Below the pieces are notes generated by a model. The model was not told the origin of the DNA. It worked only from the letters and a program-made list of their open reading frames with translations, and searched no databases. Positions 32,423-41,811 of a stretch of DNA of 64,000 bases are shown here, in pieces. A program made the position numbers and the translations under genes. The stretch covers positions 155,804 to 219,803 of the forward strand of contig NZ_QJJR01000002.1 of assembly GCF_003201605.1 (NCBI RefSeq), written 5' to 3'. Each line of letters opens with the position of its first letter. The stretch's first letter is position 1. Source of the DNA: Streptohalobacillus salinus. GTDB taxonomy: Bacteria > Bacillota > Bacilli > Bacillales > Amphibacillaceae.

Positions 32423-32677
32423 TTAAAACATATTGAGCAAGACTACCAGACCTTGACGCGCAAATCGCAAGACAAACAGCGCAACAAGTGCGGATACATC
32501 AAGCATACCAATTGGCGGAATGATTTGTCTAAATGGTTGTAAGTACGGTTCGACAATCGATTCAAGAAATTGACCAATTGCAGAGTGTCTAGCTCCTGGA
32601 AACCAAGACATTAAAATGTATGCGATGATCGCAAACTGGTAGGCATCAAATAGCCCTGTTACTATATTATATATCAT
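32423..32677 (-). CDS. ylmG: YggT family membrane protein YlmG
   Basis: This 84-residue protein has two hydrophobic helices (about 5-25 and 60-82) around a polar loop with SWFPGARHSAIGQFLE and EPYLQPFRQIIPP, the YggT signature. Bacterial and plastid relatives are linked to division and membrane organisation, but no biochemical role is settled. It lies between sepF and ylmH as usual. Confidence 0.88.
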   Translation of the reverse strand: MIYNIVTGLFDAYQFAIIAYILMSWFPGARHSAIGQFLESIVEPYLQPFRQIIPPIGMLDVSALVALFVLRFARQGLVVLLNMF

Positions 32678-32681
32678 TCTA

Positions 32682-33137
32682 TTACCATCCTTGTTCTAAA
32701 TCTTCGTCATCTTGTAACGAGCTAATACTACCGCTAATTTCAACATTGTCTGGTGTACATAGGAAAGTATGCGGCCCTAGTTTTTGTATTTCCCCAGCCA
32801 CTGCATAAACGGTTCCACTTAAAAAGTCGACAATGCGGGTTGCTTCCTGGTGGTTCACACGTTGTAAATTCACAACAACAGAGCGACGGTTAACAATATG
32901 ATCAGCAATTTCTTGCGTTTCTTCATATTGTTTCGGCTCACATAAGACCACTTTTGCTTGGGCTTTCACCGCTTGTAAACTCACAACATTTGCATGTTCT
33001 TTCTTATCTTTACGATCATATTTTTCACTACGCCGTTCTTTGGGTGATGCATCTTCTTCTGTTTCATAAACTTCCTCGTAGTATTCTTCATCTTCAACAG
33101 AAAAAAGGTCTTTAAATTTATTTTTCATGCTCATCAT
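32682..33137 (-). CDS. sepF: Cell division protein SepF
   Basis: SepF anchors FtsZ filaments to the membrane and bundles them. The 151-residue product has an N-terminal amphipathic helix ([11 protein letters not shown]), an acidic and charged linker (about 15-50), and the SepF core (about 60-140) with [25 protein letters not shown] and RIVDFLSG. Two starts are possible a codon apart. It lies 8 bp after ylmE. Confidence 0.94.
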   Translation of the reverse strand: MMSMKNKFKDLFSVEDEEYYEEVYETEEDASPKERRSEKYDRKDKKEHANVVSLQAVKAQAKVVLCEPKQYEETQEIADHIVNRRSVVVNLQRVNHQEATRIVDFLSGTVYAVAGEIQKLGPHTFLCTPDNVEISGSISSLQDDEDLEQGW

Positions 33138-33145
33138 TAATCACC

Positions 33146-33820
33146 TTACCTTTCTGGTTGAACTAATATGGTTCCCAACCGAATGTGGGTCGCACCTTCT
33201 TCAATCGCAATAGCGTAATCATTGCTCATTCCCATCGACAAATATAAACAAGGTGCGTGTGGATGTGCTTGATTTTTGATTTCATCCCTTAATTGTCGCA
33301 GACGGCGAAAAACTTGTCTAATCGCTGTTTCATCTTCGGCGTGAGGGGCCATAGTCATCAAACCGACAACTCGGATCTTTTGAAACGGTCGCAGCTGTTC
33401 AATAAATGTTAAACAATCATCAACAGTAACGCCACCTTTGCTTGCTTCCCCACTCACATTTACTTGCACAAAACAGTCAACGGGTGTTTCTCTGCGTTTG
33501 TTTATTTCTTTGGCGATTTTCAAGCGGTCCAACGCATGAAACATATCCACTTCATTTATAACTTGTTTGACTTTTCTTGATTGAAGCGGTCCAATAAAGT
33601 GCCAGTTAATCTCCGCATGATTTAGTGCCTGCTTCTTCTCGAGAAAACCTTGTTCTCGGTTCTCACCTAAATCTTTAATTCCTAAGCGAAAAACCTTTTT
33701 TGTCTCTTCTATTGTAACATATTTTGTGACAGCAATGAGCGTTACATCACTCACTTTTCGACCAACTTTAGTACAACTATCTTCAATCACTGTCTTTATT
33801 TCATTATATCGCATCTCCAT
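33146..33820 (-). CDS. ylmE: Pyridoxal phosphate homeostasis protein YggS/YlmE
   Basis: This fold type III PLP-binding protein buffers vitamin B6 and affects amino acid balance. The product of about 224 residues has the PLP lysine in LIAVTKYV (near 30), GENREQG, WHFIGPLQSRK and the phosphate-binding LSMGMSNDY segment near the C-terminus. The ATG at 33820 is preferred, 8 bp after GAGG. A GTG three codons earlier is too close. Confidence 0.93.
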   Translation of the reverse strand: MEMRYNEIKTVIEDSCTKVGRKVSDVTLIAVTKYVTIEETKKVFRLGIKDLGENREQGFLEKKQALNHAEINWHFIGPLQSRKVKQVINEVDMFHALDRLKIAKEINKRRETPVDCFVQVNVSGEASKGGVTVDDCLTFIEQLRPFQKIRVVGLMTMAPHAEDETAIRQVFRRLRQLRDEIKNQAHPHAPCLYLSMGMSNDYAIAIEEGATHIRLGTILVQPER

Positions 33821-33830
33821 CGCTGACACC

Positions 33831-34646
33831 TCATTTGTTTTCCGTCACTTTTACCAGATACGCACACATCCGACCTGTATTACTTGCTTTTCGATAAGAA
33901 TACATCCTTGAGTCTAAATACGTGTCTATCTCAGAAGTAAAGATATTTTCTTCTTGTAAGCCATTATCCAGGGCCAATTGCTTATTCAGAGCCTTTAAGT
34001 CTAAAAAATACTCGCTTGTTGTGTGACTGATTTTTTCAACACATTGATTATGATACTTTAAAGCCACCTCAGCAATAACAGCTTCGTCAACACGGTAACT
34101 TTCTTTTCCAATCGATGGGCCAATTATCATCACGATATCTCGCGAAGATGACCCATGTTCTATCAAACGTTTTACCATCGTAGCGACTATTCCTTTGACT
34201 GTTCCACGCCAGCCGGCATGAGCTAATCCGATAAAACCTGTTACCGGATCAAAAAAATAAAGGGGGACACAATCCGCATAAAAAGCCGCGAGTACTAAGT
34301 GGGTTTCGTTTGTGATAACGCCGTCCACCCCAGGAATGGCCGATGCTAAATCATAGACACCACGCCCTCTGTCAATTTGTGTCACAACTTCAACTGTTGT
34401 TCCATGTACTTGTTCCAAAAAGACAAAGGCATCGAGCGGCTCACCAATCATTTCCGCTAACATGCGTCTATTTTCAATCACTGTCGTTTCCGTATCACCA
34501 ACATGAAGCCCTATATTAAATCCATCGTAAGGAACGTTTGAGTGCCCACCTTGACGTGTCGTAATCCCAATTTTGAGGTTGTTGAACGCTTCAGGTAAAC
34601 CTTGAGGTACCAATACAGCCGCATGCTTTCCGCTAAAAAACTCCAT
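33831..34646 (-). CDS. pgeF: Laccase-domain purine nucleoside phosphorylase PgeF/YlmD
   Basis: The 271-residue protein belongs to the YfiH/CNF1 family, shown in other bacteria to act on purine nucleosides and in some to edit peptidoglycan. The active-site residues are seen: His in EQVHGTTVE, Cys in FYADCVPLYF and His in GLAHAGWRGT. It opens the ylmDEFGH run. In spore formers this spot follows spoIIGA-sigE-sigG, but here it comes right after the ftsZ terminator. Confidence 0.92.
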   Translation of the reverse strand: MEFFSGKHAAVLVPQGLPEAFNNLKIGITTRQGGHSNVPYDGFNIGLHVGDTETTVIENRRMLAEMIGEPLDAFVFLEQVHGTTVEVVTQIDRGRGVYDLASAIPGVDGVITNETHLVLAAFYADCVPLYFFDPVTGFIGLAHAGWRGTVKGIVATMVKRLIEHGSSSRDIVMIIGPSIGKESYRVDEAVIAEVALKYHNQCVEKISHTTSEYFLDLKALNKQLALDNGLQEENIFTSEIDTYLDSRMYSYRKASNTGRMCAYLVKVTENK

Positions 34647-34681
34647 GTTTCACCTACTCGTCAAAAGTTAATTTGTTTTCT

Positions 34682-34719
34682 AAAAAAGCCAGCCTGCATC
34701 AAAGAATGCACGACTGACT
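34682..34719 (-). terminator. Terminator after ftsZ
   Basis: A stem of 13 pairs with one bulge and two G-U pairs (34687-34719) is followed by six T on the minus strand, 28 bp after the ftsZ stop. It ends the divIB-ftsZ unit before pgeF. Confidence 0.8.
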
Positions 34720-34746
34720 TTAATGACTTGACGTATAAAGCCGTTC

Positions 34747-35871
34747 TTAACGACGACGATTTCTATTTCTTAAAAATGTTGGAATATCTAATGTATCCTC
34801 TTCTTCACCAAACGACGCTTGTGCTTGTTCCTTTTCACGTCTTGGTTCTTGTTTTGCTTGTGTTTGTTGATTTTTCGTTTGGGTTTGCGGACGCTGTGGG
34901 CGTTCTTCTTTTGGTTTATTATCATCAAATCCAGTCGCAATAACCGTAACAACAATTTCATCTTTTAATTCTTCATTGATCACGGAACCAAAAATCACAT
35001 TTACTTCTTGGTCAGCTTCATCTGTTACAATCCCTGCAGCTTCTTGGACTTCATACAAACTTAAGTTTTGACCACCGGTAATGTTCATTAAAATACCACG
35101 GGCGCCATCAATTGATGTTTCAAGTAATGGTGAAGAAATCGCTTTTTTGGCTGCTTCGGTGGCACGATTTTCCCCTGTTGCAATACCAATTCCCATTAAA
35201 GCAGAACCTTTATCTTGCATAATGGTTTTTACATCAGCAAAATCAACGTTGATTAAACCTGGTGTTGCGATTAAATCACTGATTCCCTGGACACCTTGAC
35301 GTAACACGTTATCTGCTTCTCTAAACGCTTCTAACATTGGTGTATTTTTATCAATAATTTCTAATAATCGATCGTTTGGAATCACGATTAGCGTATCCAC
35401 ATTTTGCTTAAGTCCTTCAATCCCTTCAACGGCTTGCGTTGAACGTTTGCGACCTTCAAACATAAATGGACGTGTCACAACACCTACAGTTAAAGCACCC
35501 AGTTCTTTCGCAACTTGAGCGATTACTGGTGCTGCACCGGTACCGGTACCACCACCCATTCCTGCCGTCACAAAAATCATGTCTGCCCCTTCGAGTGCTT
35601 CTTCTAACTGTTCTTTACTTTCTTCTGCCGCTTTGCGACCAACTTCAGGGTTAGCACCTGCGCCAAGGCCCCGCGTTAATTTAGTTCCTAATTGTATCTT
35701 CACTTCTGCTTTTGATAAGTTAAGGGCTTGTGCATCGGTATTTACCGCAATAAATTCTACACCTTGCACCCCATGTTCAATCATGCGGTTAACAGCGTTA
35801 TTACCACCGCCACCAACACCGATTACTTTAATAGTTGCTAACTGATCTAATTCTGTGTCAAACTCCAACAT
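34747..35871 (-). CDS. ftsZ: Cell division GTPase FtsZ
   Basis: FtsZ polymerises into the Z ring at midcell. The 374-residue protein has the N-terminal [13 protein letters not shown] segment, the tubulin signature GGGTGTG at 106-112, and the T7 loop with NVDFADV. A Gln/Glu/Lys-rich linker (about 318-358) ends in the conserved C-terminal peptide [13 protein letters not shown], which binds FtsA and SepF. It lies 59 bp after ftsA and ends at a terminator. Confidence 0.98.
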   Translation of the reverse strand: MLEFDTELDQLATIKVIGVGGGGNNAVNRMIEHGVQGVEFIAVNTDAQALNLSKAEVKIQLGTKLTRGLGAGANPEVGRKAAEESKEQLEEALEGADMIFVTAGMGGGTGTGAAPVIAQVAKELGALTVGVVTRPFMFEGRKRSTQAVEGIEGLKQNVDTLIVIPNDRLLEIIDKNTPMLEAFREADNVLRQGVQGISDLIATPGLINVDFADVKTIMQDKGSALMGIGIATGENRATEAAKKAISSPLLETSIDGARGILMNITGGQNLSLYEVQEAAGIVTDEADQEVNVIFGSVINEELKDEIVVTVIATGFDDNKPKEERPQRPQTQTKNQQTQAKQEPRREKEQAQASFGEEEDTLDIPTFLRNRNRRR

Positions 35872-35930
35872 TCATTGTTCCTCCTCATCCATTATATCTC
35901 ATCAAGATTAGACATAATACTGTCATTCGC

Positions 35931-37232
35931 TTAGTCGAAAAACACTTTAAAGAATTTAGCAATCCCAGACTCTTTCGGGTCATTGCTTTGATTTGTTTTT
36001 TTCTGTTCTTTTTTCGGTTTTGCTTTTGGTTTTTGCTTAATCGCTTTCGGTTCACGATCATATGCCGCAATATCAGAAACGCCTGTTTCAAGTCGTTTCC
36101 CTTGGACCCGAGCGTTATCATAAGTGAATTTTAAAATCCCCACCCCAGATGCATATTGCGCTTCTCTTACACCAATATAATCTGGAATTGCTACACGTAC
36201 GTTACCGTGGTATAAGTCTTGTGCAAGTTCCAATGCCCCTGGCATTTGCATGGTTCCACCAGTTAAGACAAAACCTCCAGGTACATCACGATAGCCTAAT
36301 TTTTTGATTTCTCTTGCGACGTAAGTGAAAATTTCTTCAAGCCGTGGCTCAATAATGTCTGAGAGCTCAAGTTGATTATATGCAAAGGACTGTTCACTGC
36401 CAATTGCTTTCACTTCAAATGTTTCGCCTTCATTAGCTTCCGGGTAAAAACCATAGCCATGCTTAATTTTTTTTTTCTCTGCCTCTTCTTGGCTTGTCTT
36501 CAAACCGTAAGCGATATCTTTGGTAATGCTATCGCCACCAAGTGGTATTACGCTTGTTCCCGTTAAATGACTGTCCTCAAAGATTGATAGCGTTGTACAA
36601 CCTCCACCAATATCAATTAAAGCCACACCTAAATCTTTTTCGTCTTCAGACAACGCAATAGCCCCAGTTGCTAGTGGCTGTAAGCAAATATCCGTCACAT
36701 TTAAATCTGCTTTTTCTACACATTTTAACAAGTTATGTACCATCGTTCTTGATGACGTGATGATTGTTCCTTCCATTTCTAAGCGAACACCAATCATTCC
36801 TCTTGGGTCATTAATTTCTTCTAAACCATCAACGATAAATTGTTTTGGAATCACGTCAATGATTTCCCGTTCTGGAGGGAGTGAAATCACTTTAGCAGCA
36901 TCAATCACGCGCGTCACATCGTCATCACCAATTTCTCTGTTTTCACTTGCAACGGCAACAATTCCTTGACACGGTTGAAGTTCAACTTGATTTCCATTAA
37001 TACCAACGATTACATTGTCAATGCGCATATCAACCATGCGTTCTGCACTTTCAATCGCCTCTCTAATTGATTGAACCGTCTTATCAATATCTACAATTCC
37101 ACCCTTTTTTAATCCGTGTGATTTCGCGGCACCGACACCAATAATATTCAGACTCTCACCATTGATTTCGCCGATAATCACTTTCACTTTTGATGTTCCG
37201 ATATCTAAACCGACTAAAATTTCATTATCCAA
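35931..37232 (-). CDS. ftsA: Cell division protein FtsA
   Basis: FtsA is an actin-like ATPase that tethers FtsZ to the membrane. The product of about 433 residues opens with DNEILVGLDIGTSKVKV and has the phosphate loops VALIDIGGGCTTLSI and FVLTGGTMQMPG. A Lys/Pro-rich linker precedes a C-terminal amphipathic helix (SGIAKFFKVFFD). I take a TTG at 37232 as the start: an AGGAGGTG site is 7-9 bp upstream and no ATG fits. A start further upstream would place that site inside the gene. Confidence 0.95.
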   Translation of the reverse strand: MDNEILVGLDIGTSKVKVIIGEINGESLNIIGVGAAKSHGLKKGGIVDIDKTVQSIREAIESAERMVDMRIDNVIVGINGNQVELQPCQGIVAVASENREIGDDDVTRVIDAAKVISLPPEREIIDVIPKQFIVDGLEEINDPRGMIGVRLEMEGTIITSSRTMVHNLLKCVEKADLNVTDICLQPLATGAIALSEDEKDLGVALIDIGGGCTTLSIFEDSHLTGTSVIPLGGDSITKDIAYGLKTSQEEAEKKKIKHGYGFYPEANEGETFEVKAIGSEQSFAYNQLELSDIIEPRLEEIFTYVAREIKKLGYRDVPGGFVLTGGTMQMPGALELAQDLYHGNVRVAIPDYIGVREAQYASGVGILKFTYDNARVQGKRLETGVSDIAAYDREPKAIKQKPKAKPKKEQKKTNQSNDPKESGIAKFFKVFFD

Positions 37233-37253
37233 ATCAAGGCACCTCCTAATCAA

Positions 37254-37489
37254 CCATCAATTTTCCATTCGTTTCATTATCATTTTTATACAAAGCATCA
37301 ATTTTTTCATATACATAACATAAATATTCCTAAATTTACTTAAAACTTATAGAATGTTCTTTTTCAGTATATCATTTTATTGCCAGTTATTTAATAGCAT
37401 ATTAAAAAAATATTCATAATACTTAAATTCATCACGACAGATTAAAGCCCTCTCTTTTTTTACCGTGAGATTCAATCATGATCGCTCGC
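37254..37489. other. Intergenic region between sbp and ftsA
   Basis: This AT-rich 236-bp stretch holds no gene. It has an extended -10 promoter candidate for ftsA and no clear terminator for sbp. Confidence 0.5.
37366..37374 (-). promoter_or_regulatory. Extended -10 promoter candidate for ftsA-ftsZ
   Basis: The minus strand reads TGATATACT, an extended -10 element, 134 bp upstream of the ftsA start. The -35 candidate 17 bp away (TTAAAT) is weak. Confidence 0.45.
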
Positions 37490-37852
37490 TTATTTATTCA
37501 GCTTCGCTTGGCGTTTCTTTTGACTAAGGTCAAACAAATAACGACGAATTAATGCGATGTTTTGGAATAAACGCCAACCGAAAGCAAATACTGCCGCTAA
37601 GTACAAATCTACCCCTAATTGTGCACCAATAAACGTTAACAGCACAGCGAGCGTGATGTTAAAAAAGAAACCCGTCAAGAAAACTTGTGCATTAAATACC
37701 CGTTCAAGATGGGCACGGATGCCCCCTAGTAATGTATCAAAAGCGGCCAAGATCGCAATTGACAAATAATTCGAATAATATTCTGGAATAGTGATATCAG
37801 ACAGTAAGCCTAGCAACACACCGATTAATAAAAAAATAATTGATAACCACAT
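37490..37852 (-). CDS. sbp: Small basic protein Sbp (DUF1290)
   Basis: This 120-residue membrane protein has three to four hydrophobic helices, with LGLLSDITIPEYYSNYLSIA near the N-terminus and DTLLGGIRAHLERVF in the middle, as in Sbp encoded just before ftsA in Bacillus. Its function is not known. It overlaps the end of ylxX by 1 bp. Confidence 0.9.
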   Translation of the reverse strand: MWLSIIFLLIGVLLGLLSDITIPEYYSNYLSIAILAAFDTLLGGIRAHLERVFNAQVFLTGFFFNITLAVLLTFIGAQLGVDLYLAAVFAFGWRLFQNIALIRRYLFDLSQKKRQAKLNK

Positions 37853-38571
37853 TACTCATCACCTGTTTCTAAGTCATCTGTAATTGAGATGAACTCTAAA
37901 TCTAATTGATCCGAAAAAGCTGGTATGTCTAATTCTTCCTTTTCTTCTACATCAATCGTTATGTTATGAAGCAATAAATCCTCACGCGACTGGCTAACTG
38001 CTAAATAGTTAGACAGACGTTCAAGGTCATCTGCAGTTACCTTAATGGTTACTGGAAGGTCTCTAATCGGCCGTTGATTAACATAAACACGCCCACTCAC
38101 GTCTCGTATCGCTGAATGGTTAACAATCCGTTCGTCTTCTACTGCAATAGCTATCGCGCCGTACAAGTTTAACTCATTCAAAAATCGATTGAGCAGCTCA
38201 GAGGTAATCTTTGGAAACGGTTCATCAGATTCAACGGCTTGAAAATCGGCTTGCCATGTGATTTCTAAACCCGGTGCCGTTATTCGCGTTAGACCAGCTT
38301 GCGCCATTAATTCTTTAATGCTCGATTGTAAGGTTTGAATTTGCGCTAAACGCGAGGTCGTATCGTAATCATTTTTCATCGCTGTTAGCGACTGAAACTC
38401 TTCTTGAAGTTCAATCCGACGTTCCTGTTCTGTCTGTAAAGCTGTTCTAATTTCCCAAAGATCACGTGTGTCTCGTTGTTCTGTTTCTGGTTTTATATTC
38501 AGATGTAAGCTAATCATAAAACCAATCAATAATGTTGCGAAGGCAAATAGCCAAATCGATTTATTCTTCAT
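37852..38571 (-). CDS. ylxX: DUF881 family protein YlxX
   Basis: The 239-residue protein has one N-terminal membrane helix (about 5-25), then a coiled coil (about 40-90) and the DUF881 domain with GLEITWQ, LNELNLYGAIAIAVEDERIV and INDVSGR-like strands. DUF881 proteins cluster with division genes and are thought to work at the cell surface, but no role is proved. It is the second of two tandem paralogues and overlaps sbp by 1 bp. Confidence 0.85.
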   Translation of the reverse strand: MKNKSIWLFAFATLLIGFMISLHLNIKPETEQRDTRDLWEIRTALQTEQERRIELQEEFQSLTAMKNDYDTTSRLAQIQTLQSSIKELMAQAGLTRITAPGLEITWQADFQAVESDEPFPKITSELLNRFLNELNLYGAIAIAVEDERIVNHSAIRDVSGRVYVNQRPIRDLPVTIKVTADDLERLSNYLAVSQSREDLLLHNITIDVEEKEELDIPAFSDQLDLEFISITDDLETGDE

Positions 38572-38587
38572 CTCTCTAATAACTCCC

Positions 38588-39274
38588 TTAATTATGTTCC
38601 ATCACAATCTGATTCATTTGTTTATATTCGACTTCAATTTGGTCATTAACTAACTCATCAATTACACCTTGCGCTAGAGTTAAGCTATTCATTAATGTGT
38701 CCTTGTTACCAATCGCTTCAATCTCAAAGGGGGCAGGATAACTTTTACCATCAACTGAAATAACGGGTCCGACACAAACGACATGACTATCTGCATAAAT
38801 TCGTTGCCCATTAATCGCAATCGCTTCAGCGCCGGCACTATACAGTTCATTGAGAACTAATTGAATATGGTAATCGTGTACAATATAGTCGTTTACATTT
38901 TCTTCACTTGGAACAAAGTTTTGATCTTTCAGTGAAAGAAATATACCTTCTCCTTCAATGTTTAATTCACCGACATACGCTTGTAAAGTTTGTTTTAACT
39001 CAACAGCTTCAGTTAAGGTCTGCTGTTCATTAGAGAAATTCTCTTCCATCTTCATTAAATCTAAACGTAAGTCATTAATATCTTGTTGTAACGTTTGGTT
39101 ACGGGCTTCTAAATCAATCAGTTGTTGACGATAATGGAAGGTCCGATCCCATTCTTCATCAGTAATTTCTTCCGTATCATTAAAAAAACTGGTATGTTGG
39201 TACCCCACTGCAATAAGGTAGCCAAATACAAACAACACGAATGATAAAATCACGTGTTTTCCATTTAATTTCAT
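38588..39274 (-). CDS. ylxW: DUF881 family protein YlxW
   Basis: This is the first of two DUF881 paralogues. The 228-residue product has an N-terminal helix (about 8-26), a coiled coil (about 45-90) and the DUF881 domain with GIFLSLKDQ, VLNELYSAGAEAIAINGQRI and SVDGKSYPAPFEIEAIG. It overlaps divIB by 4 bp, as ylxW does in Bacillus. Function unknown, probably envelope related. Confidence 0.86.
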   Translation of the reverse strand: MKLNGKHVILSFVLFVFGYLIAVGYQHTSFFNDTEEITDEEWDRTFHYRQQLIDLEARNQTLQQDINDLRLDLMKMEENFSNEQQTLTEAVELKQTLQAYVGELNIEGEGIFLSLKDQNFVPSEENVNDYIVHDYHIQLVLNELYSAGAEAIAINGQRIYADSHVVCVGPVISVDGKSYPAPFEIEAIGNKDTLMNSLTLAQGVIDELVNDQIEVEYKQMNQIVMEHN

Positions 39275-40107
39275 TCAACTACATCCTCATCTTCTGTTTC
39301 TACATCTTCAAGATAGATTTCTTGGTCTGGATCAACTACTTCTTCACTTGGGTCGAACGCATTAAACACTGCACCACCCGCTCCAATCTCAATTAATCCT
39401 GGATCATTGGAATCAAGCTGACTAACAATTGAGGGATAACTCTTTATATGATTAGAAAAATCACGTATTGAGGTTTTTAACTCAAACCCATTCGTCATGT
39501 ACAAATGAATTTGATACGGATTTGCTTCAGTAGGTGCATAGTGCAATTCAGAAATGTGGTCAACCAACTGTGGTTTCGTTTCTTTAAGTTGTGAAATCAG
39601 TAATTCTAGGTATTCATCATCACCAAAGTTAATCATTAGTGGTGCATCTCCTGGGTAACTGTCTAATGATGCATGATCAAGTTGCGTGCCGTTTTCTAAT
39701 ATAGGTATTATTTTGGTATTGTTGTACAAATATCCGACTGTACTGTTTTCGGTAATTTCAATTCGAACATCTTGGGGGAAGTGCCGTGTGACAGTAACAC
39801 TTTTAATTTCCTTTATTCTCGTGATTTCTTTTTCGATAGCTGCTTTTTCAAAGCTCCAAATACTTAATTCTTCCGTTAATCCGCTCACTTCTAAAATATC
39901 TACTTCATCAAGATAATGCTGACCTTCGACTTGAATCGTTCTTATATGACTAAGTGGCGTTTCTAAATAAACCACAATAAGAATTAACAGCAACAATACA
40001 GTCAAATAGAACATAAACCGACGCTTTGCTTTTTTACGTCGTGTTTCTTTAAGGTTTGGAATACGATCTTCTATTGAAACGATGTTTTTTTCTCTTTTTT
40101 CTCTCAT
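39271..40107 (-). CDS. divIB: Cell division protein DivIB/FtsQ
   Basis: DivIB joins FtsL and DivIC in the division complex and is needed for septal wall synthesis. The protein of about 278 residues has a basic cytoplasmic N-terminus, one membrane helix (about 29-48), the POTRA domain from HIRTIQVEGQHYLDEVDIL (about 54-125) and the beta domain. A very acidic tail follows. The ATG at 40107 is 8 bp after AAGGG. It has its own promoter because the usual upstream genes are missing. Confidence 0.93.
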   Translation of the reverse strand: MREKREKNIVSIEDRIPNLKETRRKKAKRRFMFYLTVLLLLILIVVYLETPLSHIRTIQVEGQHYLDEVDILEVSGLTEELSIWSFEKAAIEKEITRIKEIKSVTVTRHFPQDVRIEITENSTVGYLYNNTKIIPILENGTQLDHASLDSYPGDAPLMINFGDDEYLELLISQLKETKPQLVDHISELHYAPTEANPYQIHLYMTNGFELKTSIRDFSNHIKSYPSIVSQLDSNDPGLIEIGAGGAVFNAFDPSEEVVDPDQEIYLEDVETEDEDVVE

Positions 40108-40164
40108 TTTATGCACCCTTTTTCGATAAATGATAACTTCACAGGGTATTGTTTAGTTAGTTAA

Positions 40165-40173
40165 ATTATAGCA
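40165..40173 (-). promoter_or_regulatory. Extended -10 promoter of divIB
   Basis: The minus strand reads TGCTATAAT, a perfect -10 box with the TGn extension, 58 bp upstream of the divIB start. The -35 region is weak, as is common with extended -10 promoters. Confidence 0.65.
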
Positions 40174-40381
40174 CAGATTTAACCAGATAAGGGCTTACGA
40201 CAATCAGACTATCGAACGCTTTTAACGCTTGTTTTTCATGAACACATTGACCGTGAAACGTTTGTTCTTACCGGAAATCATCTCACCTGTTTTAGATTGA
40301 TAAACACACTTGCTTTTTCTAGCATTTCCTAGCAATGTCGAACGGATTAATCGTCAGTCAAAGCAAAAAATATTCAAATAC

Positions 40382-40416
40382 AACAAAACGGAGTGGATAC
40401 TTCACTCCGTTTTGTT
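40382..40416 (-). terminator. Terminator after murD
   Basis: A perfect 14-bp stem (AACAAAACGGAGTG and its complement) with a 7-base loop lies 45 bp after the murD stop and is followed by a T-rich tail. It separates the mur genes from divIB. Confidence 0.85.
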
Positions 40417-40461
40417 ACACCGTCTATGACTTACCCATCAGTACCTGAACGTTCATTACTC

Positions 40462-41811
40462 TTATAGTTGTTTAACAGTCGAGATAAATAAATCCCCGCG
40501 TTTTTCAAAGGTTGCAAATTGATCCCAACTTGCGCATGCTGGAGACAGTAGTATAACATCACCTGCTTGACTATCGCACCAAGCTGCTTTAATCATCTCA
40601 TCTAAGGTCTCGCCAGTTGTGATCACTGGGATTCCGGCGTTTTCACCGGTTGCTTTAAGTTTGTCTTTTGTTTCACCATATAAGTATAACCCGACAACTC
40701 GGGTTAAATACGGTAACAAATCCTCAAACCCATTTCCACGGTCCAAGCCTCCCGCAATTAATCGTGTTGGTTGTTTAAATGCCTGTAACGCTTTTGTCGT
40801 TGCCAATATATTCGTCGCTTTTGAATCGTTATAAAATAACCGCCCTTGCTTCTCACCAACAAACTGCAGGCGATGTTTAACACCATCAAAAGTTGTCAAC
40901 GTCTGCTTTATCCCAGCAAGGGTTGCTCCTAATAATAGCGTTGCTGCTACACTCGCTAAAATGTTAGCTAAATTATGTTCCCCAACTAAGCGAATGTGTT
41001 CAACAGCTATCACTGGTGTCGTTTGAAAATAGACCCAGTCATCTTTTAGATAAGCACCCGTTTCACAAATCTGCGTCGTTGAAAATGGCACTAAGGTTGC
41101 TTTACTCGTATTGACTAACTCAACAACATCTTGGTCATCAAGATTGTAAACCAAATAATCCTCTGCCGTTTGATTGGTAAATAGTTTCGCTTTGGCCAAC
41201 TTATAACTTTCATAAGACCCGTGATAATCGAGGTGTGCTTCTGATAGATTAAGTAACGCAGCTACCTTTGGCTTAAAGGTTTCTGTTCCCATTAATTGAA
41301 AAGACGATAATTCCAATACCAACGTAGCATTTTCAGCTAAGTCAGCTGCAATTTCAATGGCTACCTCTCCAATATTTCCAGCTACTGCCACGTTTTGTTC
41401 ACTGTTTTTCAACATCAGATGACTGAGTGTCGTCGTGGTTGTTTTTCCGTTTGATCCAGTGATTCCTAAAATGTTCTCATCCAACATATATTGTAAACAT
41501 TCAATTTCAGTCAATATTGGCATCCCTAATTGTTCAGCTTTTTCAATCATAACATTTGAATAAGGAATACCTGGATTTTTAATAACACAGTCAACGTTTT
41601 CAAGCAACCGCGTATCATGTTCTCCGACAACAATGGTGATACCTTGTTGTCGAAGACGCACCACTGCTTCGTCATCGTCTGCTGTTTTTAAATCATTGGC
41701 ATACACGTTTAATCCTTGTTGACTTAATACACACGCCGTTGCCGTTCCACTTTTCGCAAGACCTAACACCAGTACATTCTGATAAGGAAAATGCTTTAAT
41801 TTATTTTTCAT
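40462..41811 (-). CDS. murD: UDP-N-acetylmuramoyl-L-alanine:D-glutamate ligase
   Basis: MurD adds D-glutamate to UDP-MurNAc-L-Ala in the cytoplasm. The 449-residue protein has an N-terminal UDP-binding domain (VLGLAKSGTA), the ATP loop GITGSNGKTTTT near residue 114, the central NLSEAHLDYH metal region and the C-terminal domain with YNDSKATN. The start overlaps the mraY stop by 1 bp. It is the last gene of the mraZ-side unit, ended by a strong hairpin. Confidence 0.97.
   Translation of the reverse strand: MKNKLKHFPYQNVLVLGLAKSGTATACVLSQQGLNVYANDLKTADDDEAVVRLRQQGITIVVGEHDTRLLENVDCVIKNPGIPYSNVMIEKAEQLGMPILTEIECLQYMLDENILGITGSNGKTTTTTLSHLMLKNSEQNVAVAGNIGEVAIEIAADLAENATLVLELSSFQLMGTETFKPKVAALLNLSEAHLDYHGSYESYKLAKAKLFTNQTAEDYLVYNLDDQDVVELVNTSKATLVPFSTTQICETGAYLKDDWVYFQTTPVIAVEHIRLVGEHNLANILASVAATLLLGATLAGIKQTLTTFDGVKHRLQFVGEKQGRLFYNDSKATNILATTKALQAFKQPTRLIAGGLDRGNGFEDLLPYLTRVVGLYLYGETKDKLKATGENAGIPVITTGETLDEMIKAAWCDSQAGDVILLSPACASWDQFATFEKRGDLFISTVKQL

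Larger units (their letters stand above)
40117..40461. other. Intergenic gap at the broken dcw cluster
   Basis: This 345-bp stretch lies where Bacillus has spoVE/ftsW, murG and murB. It holds the murD terminator at one end and the divIB promoter at the other. Between them I see no credible gene, only a 37-codon open frame without a ribosome site. Confidence 0.7.

Noticed and set aside
40222-40335. 37-codon minus-strand open frame with a Lys/Arg-rich end in the murD-divIB gap
   Set aside because: It has only a TTG as start, no ribosome site and no family resemblance, so it is more likely chance or decay.
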